Below are positions 31,890 through 40,342 of a DNA stretch of 64,000 nucleotides, one piece after another (position 1 is the stretch's first letter; the number at the start of each line of letters is the position of its first letter). Below the pieces are notes generated by a model. That model did not search any database, was not told the origin of the DNA, and saw nothing but the letters and a program-made list of their open reading frames with translations. The position numbers were made by a program, and so were the translations under genes. The stretch is from Spongisporangium articulatum (lineage in GTDB: Bacteria > Actinomycetota > Actinomycetes > Actinomycetales > Kineosporiaceae): positions 62,001 through 126,000 of the forward strand of contig NZ_JBITLV010000003.1 of NCBI RefSeq assembly GCF_044465595.1. The letters run 5' to 3'.

Positions 31890-33376
31890 CTCTTCTCCTC
31901 GGTTGTGTGACGTCCGGCCGTCAGGCCGTGGCTGAGTGGGGCGATCGTCTTCGCCAGGTCCGTGTAGCGGCGGCGCTGCGCGGCGTACCAGTCCTGGTCC
32001 TCGGGGACGGCGGGGCCGCCGTCCCCGAGGACCGGCTCGGGCAGGTCGGCGAGCGACCCGAACAACCCGATCCCGACGCCGGCCTGCAGCGCGGCGCCGC
32101 GGGCCGACGAGTTGCCGGGTACGGCGTGCAGGGCGAGACCCGCGGCCGAGGCCCGCATCCGCAGCGCGAGCGGGAACTGCGACCCGGTCCCGACCGCCCG
32201 GATCGCGCCGACTTCGACGCCGCGGGCCCGCAGCGCCTCGTCGATGCGGGCCAGTTCGTACCCGGCGCCCTCCAGGAAGGCCCGGGTCAGCTCCGCGCGC
32301 GAGGTCTCCAGAGTCAGGCCGAGCACGGCACCTGCGGCGGCCTCGTCGTTGTCGAGGGTCCCCGACCCGGCCAGGTAGGGCAGGACGAGCAGGGCCGGCG
32401 GGACGTCGTGCGCGTCCTCGAGCAGCGCGGCCGTGGCGGCCGCGTCGCTCGCCCCGGCGGTGCGGCTCCACCACTCGAGGGCCCAGCCACCGGCCGCGGT
32501 CCCGGCGAGCGTGATCCAGAGATTCTGCGCCGCAGCGTAAGTGGCCAGGCCCGTGCCGATGAGACCCTCGGGGCGGGTGGGAGAACCCACCGTCAGGCAG
32601 TCGCTGGAGCCGAACGCGAAGACGGACGTCGCGCCCACCCGGCCGCCGGCCCCCCAGTAGCTGCAGGCCTGGTCGTGGGAACCGGCCACGATCGGCGTCC
32701 CCGGCCGTAATCCGGTCGCCCCGGAGGCCTCCGTACCGACGGCGCCGATCGTCGTTCCGGCTGGGACGACGTCCGGCCAGATGGTCACGGGAACGCCGGT
32801 GGCGTCGGCCATTTCGGCCGACCACGTGCCTGACTCGACGTCGAAGGCGCCGGTCCGCGCGGCCATCGTCGTGTCGATCGCGGCTCGGGCACCAAGCCGC
32901 GCCGCGACGAACTCGCCCATGGTGCGCACCCGCACTCCGGCGTCCACCCACTGCGCGACCGTGCCGACCTTGTAGACCGAGAACATGGCGTGCAGCGGCT
33001 GTCCGGTGATCCGCTGGACCTCGTCGGCGCCGAGCTCGCGATCGACGGCCATCGCCAGGTCGGCTCCACGGCGGTCCATGCTGACCGGCGCCGGGCCGAG
33101 CGCCCGGCCCTCGTCGTCCACCCCGACCACGGCCTCGCCGAGGACACTGAATGACAGCGCCTCGACCGGATCGGCCCGCACCGCAGGGCTTTCCGCGACC
33201 TCGCGGAGTACAGCGACCGCCGCGGCGAGCAGCTCCTCGGCGTCCAGTTCCGCGAGCCCGGGGCCGGGCCGGCGCAGCGTGGTGGCGCGGGCGACCTCGG
33301 CCAGCGGCCGGCCGGCGACGTCGAACGCTGCCGCCCGCACGCCGCTCGTGCCGAGGTCCAGGCCGACGAGACTCAC
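31886..33376 (-). CDS. FGGY-family sugar kinase
   Basis: A 496-residue FGGY kinase distinct from the one at 29719. N-domain: SLVGLDLGTSGVRAAAFD; middle: IVAGSHDQACSYWGAGG, with the catalytic Asp in SHDQ; C-domain: LPYLAGSGTLDNDEA and AVGTGSQFPLALRMRASAAG (adenosine-binding part). GTG 33376 overlaps the permease stop (GTGA), and its stop overlaps the aldolase ATG. Members of this branch phosphorylate glycerol-, fuculose- or xylulose-like substrates; specificity is not evident. Confidence 0.87.
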   Translation of the reverse strand: MSLVGLDLGTSGVRAAAFDVAGRPLAEVARATTLRRPGPGLAELDAEELLAAAVAVLREVAESPAVRADPVEALSFSVLGEAVVGVDDEGRALGPAPVSMDRRGADLAMAVDRELGADEVQRITGQPLHAMFSVYKVGTVAQWVDAGVRVRTMGEFVAARLGARAAIDTTMAARTGAFDVESGTWSAEMADATGVPVTIWPDVVPAGTTIGAVGTEASGATGLRPGTPIVAGSHDQACSYWGAGGRVGATSVFAFGSSDCLTVGSPTRPEGLIGTGLATYAAAQNLWITLAGTAAGGWALEWWSRTAGASDAAATAALLEDAHDVPPALLVLPYLAGSGTLDNDEAAAGAVLGLTLETSRAELTRAFLEGAGYELARIDEALRARGVEVGAIRAVGTGSQFPLALRMRASAAGLALHAVPGNSSARGAALQAGVGIGLFGSLADLPEPVLGDGGPAVPEDQDWYAAQRRRYTDLAKTIAPLSHGLTAGRHTTEEKR

Positions 33377-34275
33377 TTGATGGCTCCCGCGAGCCCGTTC
33401 ACCAGGTACTTCTGCAGGAACAGGAACACGATCACGATCGGCAGCGAGATCAGCACCAGGATGGCGAAGAGGGCGCCGGGCTGGCTGAGGAAGATCCCGC
33501 GGTAGGCGAGCGGGATGAGGGTGAGCGGTTTCAGGTCGTTGTCGCTGATCGAGACCAGCGGCAGCAGGAAGTCGTTCCAGGCCATCATGCAGTGCCAGAT
33601 CACGACGACGGCCAGCGCCGGACGGGCCAGCGGCAGGTAGATGCGCCAGTAGATCTGCCACGGTCCAGCACCGTCGAGAAGGGCTGCCTCGTAGGTGTCC
33701 TGAGGAACGGCGAGGAAGGCCGTGCGGATGATGATGACGGCGAACGGCATGCCGAGCGCCGTGTAGACCAGCACCAGACCGAGCAGGTTGTTGTACAGCC
33801 CGAACGACTGAAGGATCTTGAACGTCGCCACGATGATGCTCGACATCGGCAGGATCAGCGCGAGGATCAGCATGGCGAAGATCACGGCCTTCAGCGGCAC
33901 CCGCAGACGGGCGAGCGCGAACGCCGCCATCGAGCCGAACAGCACCACGAGTGCGACCGACGGCACGGTGATCAGCAGGCTGTTCAGCAGGTTCCGGAAG
34001 ATCGGGTTGTCCTGCCAGATGTTCACGTAGTTGCCGAAACTCGGCGCCTGCGGGACGAGCCCCCAGGCGGTGACGCCCGGGTCGTCGGAGGGCAGCAGCG
34101 ACAGACCGACCACCATCACGAGCGGGACCAGCCACAGGACGGCCAGGGGCAACAGCACGATGTGCAGCAGGCCCGTGCGGTCGCGGCGGCCGAGCAGTCG
34201 GCGACGGTGGGCCGCTGCAGCCGGCGACTGCGATCGGGGGGATGCCTGGTGCGTGCGGTTCGCAGTGGCGCTCAT
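33373..34275 (-). CDS. Carbohydrate ABC transporter permease (MalG type)
   Basis: A 300-residue permease with six helices. The EAA loop that contacts the ATPase reads YEAALLDGAGPWQIYWRIYLPLA, typical of the CUT1 family. Its ATG overlaps the partner permease stop (ATGA). No ATP-binding subunit is encoded in this operon, so a shared MsmK-type ATPase elsewhere must energise it. Confidence 0.92.
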   Translation of the reverse strand: MSATANRTHQASPRSQSPAAAAHRRRLLGRRDRTGLLHIVLLPLAVLWLVPLVMVVGLSLLPSDDPGVTAWGLVPQAPSFGNYVNIWQDNPIFRNLLNSLLITVPSVALVVLFGSMAAFALARLRVPLKAVIFAMLILALILPMSSIIVATFKILQSFGLYNNLLGLVLVYTALGMPFAVIIIRTAFLAVPQDTYEAALLDGAGPWQIYWRIYLPLARPALAVVVIWHCMMAWNDFLLPLVSISDNDLKPLTLIPLAYRGIFLSQPGALFAILVLISLPIVIVFLFLQKYLVNGLAGAIK

Positions 34276-35162
34276 TCGTCGTCCCCGGTGATGAAGCCGG
34301 CCCCGAAGGCCCGGACCATGGACAGGGAACTGACCACCGCGATCACCAGCAGCACGACCGAGATCGTGGAGCCGTAGCCGACCGACTGCAGCTGGAAGGC
34401 CTGCTTGAAGGTGTAGGTGGGCAGCATCTCGGAGGCGTGGTTGGGACCGCCCTCGGTCAGCACGTAGACCAGTTCGAACGTCTTGAGGGAGCCGATGATC
34501 CCGAGGAGCAGCAGTGACAGGTGCGTCGACTTCAGCAGCGGGAAGAGGATCCTCGTGATCGTCTGCCACTGGCTGGCGCCGTCGATGCGCGCGGCCTCGA
34601 GCACGCTCTGGTCGACCAGCTGGAGCCCGGCCAGGTAGAAGAGCATCGAGAAGCCGGTCCACATCCAGACGTTCACGACAATGCAGGCGAAGATCGCGGT
34701 CTTGGGGTCGCTCAGCCAGGGCTGGCTCAGCGCGTCGATGCCGGTGGTCTGGCCGATCGAGGCGAACACGCCGTTGAACGGGTCGAAGATCCGCTGCCAG
34801 ACGATGCCGACGACGACCGGGGAGAGCACGGCCGGGACGAAGAAGATCACCCGGTACAGGTTCCGGCCCCGCAGCTGATGGTTGAGCGCGTAGGCCAGCG
34901 CGAAGCCGATCACGGCCTGCGGGACGATCGTGAGCAGGATCCACCAGCCCGAGTTCTTCAGGGTGGTGAAGAAGACGGGGTCGTGGAACAGGTCTCGGTA
35001 GTTGCCGAGCCCCACCGCCTGGCCGGCGTTGACTCCGTCCCACTTCAGCGTGCTGGCCTGGACGTTGTAGATGATCGGATAGACGACGAACACCGCGAAC
35101 AGGACGAGGGCCGGGACCAGGAAGGCCAAGCCGGCGAGCCGCTCGCGCCGATGCGTGATCAT
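34272..35162 (-). CDS. Carbohydrate ABC transporter permease (MalF type)
   Basis: A 296-residue CUT1 permease with helices such as FLVPALVLFAVFVVYPIIY and the EAA loop LEAARIDGASQWQTITRILFP. ATG 35162 lies behind GAGAGGAG; an ATG 51 bases upstream would add an Arg-rich N-terminus lacking an RBS. It pairs with the MalG-type permease and the lipoprotein at 35238. Confidence 0.92.
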   Translation of the reverse strand: MITHRRERLAGLAFLVPALVLFAVFVVYPIIYNVQASTLKWDGVNAGQAVGLGNYRDLFHDPVFFTTLKNSGWWILLTIVPQAVIGFALAYALNHQLRGRNLYRVIFFVPAVLSPVVVGIVWQRIFDPFNGVFASIGQTTGIDALSQPWLSDPKTAIFACIVVNVWMWTGFSMLFYLAGLQLVDQSVLEAARIDGASQWQTITRILFPLLKSTHLSLLLLGIIGSLKTFELVYVLTEGGPNHASEMLPTYTFKQAFQLQSVGYGSTISVVLLVIAVVSSLSMVRAFGAGFITGDDE

Positions 35163-35237
35163 GAGGCTCCTCTCGGTGGGGCGGGTGCGCCGGGCCGGGG
35201 GAACCCGACGCACCCGCCGATCACGGACGGCGAGGAT

Positions 35238-36572
35238 CTAGCCCTGGTTGGCCTTGACCTGCGCCGCCTGAACCTTCTCCGCCGCCTTCTGCGGAGTGAG
35301 GTCGCCTGTCGCGACCCCGGCCAGTGCATCACCCAGGGCGGTGTCCACGGCGGGGCTCTTCAGGTACCGGGAGTACTTGACGTTCGGCATCCAGTCCTGG
35401 GTCATGGTGTTCCAGATCTGCTGCTGCTTGTCACTGGTGAACTTCTGCGGGTTGATGCCCTTGACCGCCGGCAGGTCGTTGAAGGTGTTGATCAGGACCT
35501 GAGCCCCTTGGCCGGCGATCCAGTCGGTCAGCACCTTGCAGGCCAGGTCGGGGTTCTTGGTGTTCTTGGCGATCCCCAGGGAGACGTCGATGCCGCCCAC
35601 GTACTGGGACGTCGCCGCGCCGCCGGGGATCGTCGGGAACAGGAACGGCTGGTAACCGGACATCCCCTGCGACAGCTTCGGCGTCCCGGACCGGCTCGGG
35701 TCGGACTGCTGGATCCACCAGGCACCGAGCGGGATCATCGCCGCGTTGCCCGCCTCGAACTGGTTGGCCCCGGACGGGTAGGCGTCCAGGCCGACCGCGC
35801 CCTTCTGCGCGATGCCGTCCGTGAACAGCTTGCCCCAGTAGTCGAATGCCTCGACCAGCTTCGGGTTGGTCCACGAGTCGCTGCCGTCCTCGGCCTGGTA
35901 GGCCAGGCCCGGCGCCACGTTGTTGGCGATCTGCAGGTAGACGACGTTGCGCAGCCAGCTGTCCTTGGCGGGCAGCATGAACGGCGCGTACTTGCCGCCC
36001 TTCAGCTTCTGGGTGGCGGCCTTCAGCTCGTCCCAGGTCTTGGGGATGGCCACGCCCTTGGCGCTGAGGATGTCGGTGTTGGCCCACAGGTTGACGGTCT
36101 GCACGAGGATCGGCAGGTCGTAGTAGTTCTCGTCGCCGTCGGGGTTGCCCATCCGGGCCTGCTCCAGGCCGATCGGGTAGAACTTGTCCTTCCAGTCAGC
36201 GCCCCAGGTCTTCTCGGCGCAGTCCTGCAGCGGCATCAGCTTGTCCCGGTACTGCTGGGTGAGCGCCCCGGGCTGGAGGCCGACGATGTCCGGCATCGTG
36301 TTCGACGAGGCGCGAGTCTGCAGGTCCACCAGGTACTCGGGGTAGTTGAAGATCGTCGAGTTGATCGACGTGCCCGGGTTGGCCTTGGTGAAGGCGTCGA
36401 CCATCTGGGTCGTCGTCTGCTCGATCGGGCTCCACGAGCGGAACGTCACGGTGCCGGAGCCGCTGGCCCCGCCGCCGGTGTCTCCGCCCGAGGTGGCGCC
36501 GCCGGCGCACGCGGTCAGGGTCAGAGTCGCGGCGCTGAGTGCCGCCACGGTGAGCTTGTTCCGAAGCCTCAT
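35238..36572 (-). CDS. Sugar-binding lipoprotein of the ABC importer
   Basis: A 444-residue extracellular binding protein. The signal peptide MRLRNKLTVAALSA leads to the lipobox LTACAGG, so Cys22 would be lipidated. The mature protein begins with a Gly/Ser/Thr linker, then the type 2 periplasmic-binding fold (VTFRSWSPIEQTT...; AAMIPLGAWWIQQSD). Its RBS is GAGAGGA. The ligand may be a monosaccharide such as fucose or arabinose or a derived oligosaccharide. Next gene 82 bp upstream is the isomerase, so this is the second gene of the operon. Confidence 0.92.
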   Translation of the reverse strand: MRLRNKLTVAALSAATLTLTACAGGATSGGDTGGGASGSGTVTFRSWSPIEQTTTQMVDAFTKANPGTSINSTIFNYPEYLVDLQTRASSNTMPDIVGLQPGALTQQYRDKLMPLQDCAEKTWGADWKDKFYPIGLEQARMGNPDGDENYYDLPILVQTVNLWANTDILSAKGVAIPKTWDELKAATQKLKGGKYAPFMLPAKDSWLRNVVYLQIANNVAPGLAYQAEDGSDSWTNPKLVEAFDYWGKLFTDGIAQKGAVGLDAYPSGANQFEAGNAAMIPLGAWWIQQSDPSRSGTPKLSQGMSGYQPFLFPTIPGGAATSQYVGGIDVSLGIAKNTKNPDLACKVLTDWIAGQGAQVLINTFNDLPAVKGINPQKFTSDKQQQIWNTMTQDWMPNVKYSRYLKSPAVDTALGDALAGVATGDLTPQKAAEKVQAAQVKANQG

Positions 36573-36654
36573 CGCTTCCGTCCTCTCGGTGGGTGGTGCT
36601 CTGCCTGTGGTGCGGTGGTCTTGCGGAGTCGTGCTGCTGGTGGGGTTCGGTGCC

Positions 36655-38064
36655 TCAGCGGGTCATCTCGTCGAGGTCGATGTCGAGTTGGGCTGCGACG
36701 GCGCGCAGTTCGGCCCGGACGTCGCCCGGCACGGCGTGGATGTGGTTGGCCCCGAAGGTCTCCAGGAACCGGGCGCCCGGGGTGTCCAGACGTGCGAAGG
36801 CGTGCGGCCACTCACGGGTCGACTGGTTCATCAGCCGCTCGTTCGTCTCCTCGTCGTACTGCTCGAAGTCGCCGAGCATCAGGTGCAGCCGGTACCGGCC
36901 GTCGAGCCGGGTGAGGCGGGCGAGGGTCATCGCCCCCGGCGCGGCCAGGTGGTGCACGGAGGCACCCCCGGCGGGGAAGAAGAACACCTCCGGATAGAGG
37001 TGGACCTTGGCGAGGTTCTCGGCCGGGTCGTCGCTGCGGGCGGCGTACCACGTGGCGTGCTGGCCGGAGTTGCACAGATCCCACACGTCGCGGTCGGCGT
37101 GATAGTGCCGGACGTCGGCGAACAGCACGGGTTTCTGCGTCAGCAGTTTCAGGATCTGCATGGTCAGCGCGCCGTCCATGTCGGCCTCGGTCGCGCAGAC
37201 ATGGGTGGCCTTCGGGCCCTCCCAGTCGTACGGGTCGTTCAGGAACGCCTCCGCCACGTCCATGGTGGCGAAGTTCTCCGTGAGCTCGGGTTGCCCCTTG
37301 ATCCCGGTGAAGTCGAGCCCCTTCTCGTCGATCAGGCTCTGCATCGCGTGGTAGGAGCGGATCTGGCGCTCCAGCAGTTCGGGGGTGAGGTTGGCGCCGT
37401 TGTAGTGCACGCCGGCGGCGGTCTTCTCCAGCCACTCGCGACCCGCCGTGACTCGGGACTGCTCGACCTTCTCGGAGCGCAGCACCAATTCCCACTGGTC
37501 CACCTCCTCGACGTCCACGCCGAAGAGCCGCATCCAGTCGTCGGTGTTGGCGACCGCGGTGTTCATGCCCATCGGTCGGCCACCGATCCGGCCGAAGGTC
37601 TGGCCGCGTAGACCGGCGACCGCTGCGCCGGCGGCGGCCTGGGTACCGATCGCGGTGAGGAGCGCGTCGTCCACATCGCCCCACAGCCGCGTGTGCGTGC
37701 GCCCGATCTGGTCGAGCGCTCCGCCGCCGGCCAGCAGGCCGACCATGCCGGGCTGGACGGGGTCGAGGCTGCCGAGGAGCAGCAGCGGGCCCGGGGTGGC
37801 GTCGGCGACCAGCATGGTGAAGTGGGGGAAGGCCCAGACGGCGTAGTGCAGGACGGTCAGGTCGACCTTCTGTGCGGCGACCTCTCGGGCGTAGGCGGTC
37901 GCGTCGCGGTTCGAGGTGACGGGTCCGGGGGTGCGGACGACCTCGTGGCCGGCGCGGGACAGCGCCTGCGCCAGCCGGTCCTCGGCCGAGCGGATGAAGG
38001 CGTCGATGTCCTTGTTCACGTAGTCGCGGCCGTCGGAAAGGCTGATCAACCCGATGCGAGCCAT
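36655..38064 (-). CDS. L-fucose/L-arabinose isomerase family protein
   Basis: A 469-residue protein of the fucose/arabinose isomerase fold: N-terminal ARIGLISLSDGRDYVN, a central TENFATMDVAEAFLNDP, the late ATEADMDGALTMQILKLL, where metal-binding acidic residues (Glu and Asp) are expected, and HLYPEVFFFPAGGASVHHL. These enzymes interconvert aldose and ketose with Mn. The first gene of the operon, ATG 38064 behind GGAG, 285 bp from the divergent LacI gene. Many uncharacterised homologues occur in actinobacterial sugar operons, so the exact sugar is open. Confidence 0.85.
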   Translation of the reverse strand: MARIGLISLSDGRDYVNKDIDAFIRSAEDRLAQALSRAGHEVVRTPGPVTSNRDATAYAREVAAQKVDLTVLHYAVWAFPHFTMLVADATPGPLLLLGSLDPVQPGMVGLLAGGGALDQIGRTHTRLWGDVDDALLTAIGTQAAAGAAVAGLRGQTFGRIGGRPMGMNTAVANTDDWMRLFGVDVEEVDQWELVLRSEKVEQSRVTAGREWLEKTAAGVHYNGANLTPELLERQIRSYHAMQSLIDEKGLDFTGIKGQPELTENFATMDVAEAFLNDPYDWEGPKATHVCATEADMDGALTMQILKLLTQKPVLFADVRHYHADRDVWDLCNSGQHATWYAARSDDPAENLAKVHLYPEVFFFPAGGASVHHLAAPGAMTLARLTRLDGRYRLHLMLGDFEQYDEETNERLMNQSTREWPHAFARLDTPGARFLETFGANHIHAVPGDVRAELRAVAAQLDIDLDEMTR

Positions 38065-38088
38065 GAGGTCTCCTGTTCGTCGTCGGTG

Positions 38089-38109
38089 ACGAATCGCGCG
38101 CGATTTCGT
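38089..38109. promoter_or_regulatory. Long imperfect palindrome upstream of the isomerase
   Basis: ACGAATCGCGCGCG followed by ATTTCGT reads almost the same on both strands around a CGCGCG core. It lies 25 bp before the isomerase ATG, a good place for repression, and could bind the divergent LacI regulator. Confidence 0.5.
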
Positions 38110-38134
38110 GATGACCCGCTGCCGTGGCAACGGA

Positions 38135-38148
38135 TGTAATCGATTGCA
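38135..38148. promoter_or_regulatory. LacI-type operator
   Basis: TGTAATCGATTGCA is a 14-bp palindrome with a central CG, one mismatch from perfect, as expected for a LacI/GalR operator. It lies between the divergent isomerase and LacI genes. Confidence 0.65.
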
Positions 38149-38244
38149 CTGGATACTGCTCGCTGTGACCGAAGTCGTCAAGAACCTCCACACAACGAAT
38201 TGAAAAACAGCAGCTAGACGTGCTCAACTTGACCACTCGACAGA

Positions 38245-38258
38245 TGTAAACGATCTCA
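38245..38258. promoter_or_regulatory. Second LacI-type operator half-match
   Basis: TGTAAACGATCTCA resembles the 38135 operator (TGTAATCGATTGCA) with central CGAT kept. It is 92 bp from the regulator ATG and 110 bp from the first operator, so looping or autoregulation is possible. Confidence 0.5.
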
Positions 38259-38349
38259 ACACCGACGTTCATGGCACCCTGCTTCCTGCCGAGATGGACG
38301 TCGGACGGCTGTACGCCGCAACCAGTCGGCGACACGAGGGGAGTCCGGG

Positions 38350-39351
38350 ATGACGACCATCCGCGACGTCGCGCTGCGGGCCCAGGTCTCCACCGCCACC
38401 GTGTCCCGAGCCCTGAGCGCCGACACCCGGGTGGCGCCGGAGACGCTGTCGCGGGTCCTGGCCGCGGCCCGCGAGCTGAACTACGTGCCGAACACCGTGG
38501 CCCGCAGCCTGCGCCAGCAGCGTTCGATGACGTGGGCCCTGATCATCGCGGACGTCGAGAACCCCTTCCTGACGCAGCTCACACGTGGTGTCGAGGACGT
38601 GGCCCAGTCCGCCGGCTATTCGGTCCTGCTGTGCAACAGCGACGAGAGCCCCGACAAGGAGGACAGCTACCTGGCCCTGGCGATCGAGAGCCGGGTGACC
38701 GGGGTGCTGATCACGCCGACGTCGCCCGACACCGACATCGAGGGCCTGATCGCCCGCGACCTCCCCGTCATCGCGATGGACCGCCCTCTGCACCACAGCA
38801 AGCAGGTCGACACGGTCCTGGTCGACACGCGGCGCGCCGCCCGTGCCGCCGTAGAAGGTCTGGCAGACGCGGGTTTTCGTCGGATCGGCTGCCTGACCGG
38901 ACCGCGGCGCGTATTCACCGCCGAGGAGCGGGCGGTCGGCTACCGCGAGGGTTTGGCGGACGCCGGGCTGGTGGGCTCCGCGGGTGCCGACGAGCTGATC
39001 CGCTACGCCGACTACAACGTCGCGGGCGGGCGGGCCGCGGCCGAGTCACTGCTCGACGACACCGAGGTCGATGCGATCCTGGTTGCCAACAGCCTGATGA
39101 CGGTCGGCCTGCTCGAGGTCATGTCGGAGCGGGAACTCTCGGCCGGCAAGGACATCCACGTGACGACGTTCGACGACGCGCCGTGGACCCGCCTGCTGGG
39201 CGCTCAGATCGCGGTCCTCCCCCAACCTGCCTACGACGTGGGGAAGGCTGCCGCTCAGATGTTGCTCGCCCGCCTGGAACACCCCGAGTCCCCTGCCCGC
39301 ACCGTGATGCTGAACGTGGACCTCGGCGCTGGACGCCCGACACCGCGCTGA
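38350..39351 (+). CDS. LacI-family transcriptional regulator
   Basis: A 333-residue regulator. The HTH reads TIRDVALRAQVSTATVSRAL with hinge helix NYVPNTVARSLRQQ, followed by a periplasmic-binding-type sensor domain (ALIIADVENPFLTQL, GVLITPTSPDTDI, VTTFDDAPWTRLL). ATG 38350 lies behind GGGGAG. It is divergent from the isomerase operon with operator-like palindromes between, so it most likely represses that operon and itself until its sugar ligand binds. Confidence 0.92.
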   Translation: MTTIRDVALRAQVSTATVSRALSADTRVAPETLSRVLAAARELNYVPNTVARSLRQQRSMTWALIIADVENPFLTQLTRGVEDVAQSAGYSVLLCNSDESPDKEDSYLALAIESRVTGVLITPTSPDTDIEGLIARDLPVIAMDRPLHHSKQVDTVLVDTRRAARAAVEGLADAGFRRIGCLTGPRRVFTAEERAVGYREGLADAGLVGSAGADELIRYADYNVAGGRAAAESLLDDTEVDAILVANSLMTVGLLEVMSERELSAGKDIHVTTFDDAPWTRLLGAQIAVLPQPAYDVGKAAAQMLLARLEHPESPARTVMLNVDLGAGRPTPR

Positions 39352-39382
39352 GACCAAGCCCAGATCTACCGGGCGTGGGTCT

Positions 39383-39409
39383 GCCCCTGACTCACCACCA
39401 CCCAGGGGC
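39383..39409 (+). terminator. Hairpin after the LacI gene
   Basis: GCCCCTG (39383-39389) and CAGGGGC (39403-39409) form a perfect 7-bp stem with a 13-nt loop, 31 bp after the stop. There is no T-run. The rest of 39352-39526 shows no gene or other signal. Confidence 0.5.
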
Positions 39410-39526
39410 GGCGAGTGAAAGCTCAGGCCTCGCTGAGCTCCCATGGGGATTTCTCTGGTTCCGAGTCGCCGGGTCCAGCCGGACCCGTGAGGGTTGGGGT
39501 ATGACGACCTCGAGGGAGCCGGAGGC

Positions 39527-40003
39527 ATGTCGGATCTGCCGTTGCCCGCACTGCTACTGATCTTCGGGGTCGCGGCGGCCCTGATCTGAGCGGCGGGCGT
39601 TCAGCTGTCCGACCAGACCGATGTGCTGTCCGTGCGCTGGCACCTCGGGTCGGCGCTCGGCGGCCTCGTCCTGCTGGCCGTGGCCACCAACCTGCCCGAG
39701 ATCGCCATCGTGGCCAGCGCCGCGGTGAGCGGCAACGTGGGCGTGGCCGTCGGGAACATCCTGGGTGGCATCGCCATCCAGACCGTCGTCCTCGTCCTGC
39801 TGGACGTCTTCGGGGTGCGGGGCCCACGGCCCCTGACGTACCGCGCCGCTTCCCTGCAACAGGTCCTGGAGGCGATCCTGGTCGTCGCCGTCCTCGCAGT
39901 GGTCGTCGCCGGGACCCAGTTGCCCGACAGCCTCATCGCTTTCCGCCTGACTCCCGAGGCGGCGCCCACGCCCTCCGGTCGCGCGCGGGAGCGCCGGTCG
40001 TGA
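39527..40003 (+). pseudogene. Na/Ca exchanger-like fragment with in-frame stop
   Basis: Reading from ATG 39527, MSDLPLPALLLIFGVAAALI is interrupted by TGA at 39587-39589 and then continues in frame as AAGVQLSDQTD and the CaCA alpha-repeat region LLAVATNLPEIAIVASAAVS and GNILGGIAIQT. Intact exchangers have two alpha repeats (over 300 residues); here the homology ends after about 130 codons and the tail is unrelated. Trp would be expected at the stop (TGG to TGA is one transition). The remaining frame may still be translated from GTG or ATG codons near 39623, but a working exchanger is unlikely. Confidence 0.75.
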
Positions 40004-40342
40004 CTGCGGAGGCGACGCAGGCCACGGTCCGCGTATGGCAGGAGCGGTCGGGCACGTGGCGCTGGTGCTACATGGCCGCCGGGAGCGCGGGCCCCGGGGG
40101 TGGTGCTGCCCGCCTCCCTGACCTACACCGACCGAGCGGAGGCGGTCGGGGCGGCCGAGGTCGCCTTCCCCGGTGTCCGGGTCCTGGACGCCGGGCCCGG
40201 TCAGGACGGGCCCGCCGTCCGGGTGCCCCGGTCCCTGGTCGCCGCTGGAGCCGTCGTCGCTGTCGGCGTCGCGGTCGCGTTGCTGATCCGCGGCCGAGGC
40301 ACATCGCGGCGGCGAGTGCTCGACGAGAGGAGACGGACATGA
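40000..40342 (+). pseudogene. Frameshifted small membrane-anchored protein
   Basis: GTG 40000 overlaps the stop of the exchanger fragment (GTGA). It encodes VRVWQERSGTWRWCYMAAGS, then the reading continues in another frame after a C4/G5 run near 40095 as VVLPASLTYTDRAEAVGAAE and VAFPGVRVLDAG, followed by a membrane helix (SLVAAGAVVAVGVAVALLI). The joined sequence looks like the DUF2188-like pattern in which a WRW strand is followed by a strand-helix. The homopolymer site could be a real mutation or a sequencing error. The stop overlaps the next ATG (ATGA), so translational coupling would have existed. Confidence 0.6.

Noticed and set aside
39587..39589. TGA as selenocysteine or programmed read-through
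   Set aside because: Cys or Sec is not expected at this place, no stem-loop follows, and neighbouring genes are also broken.
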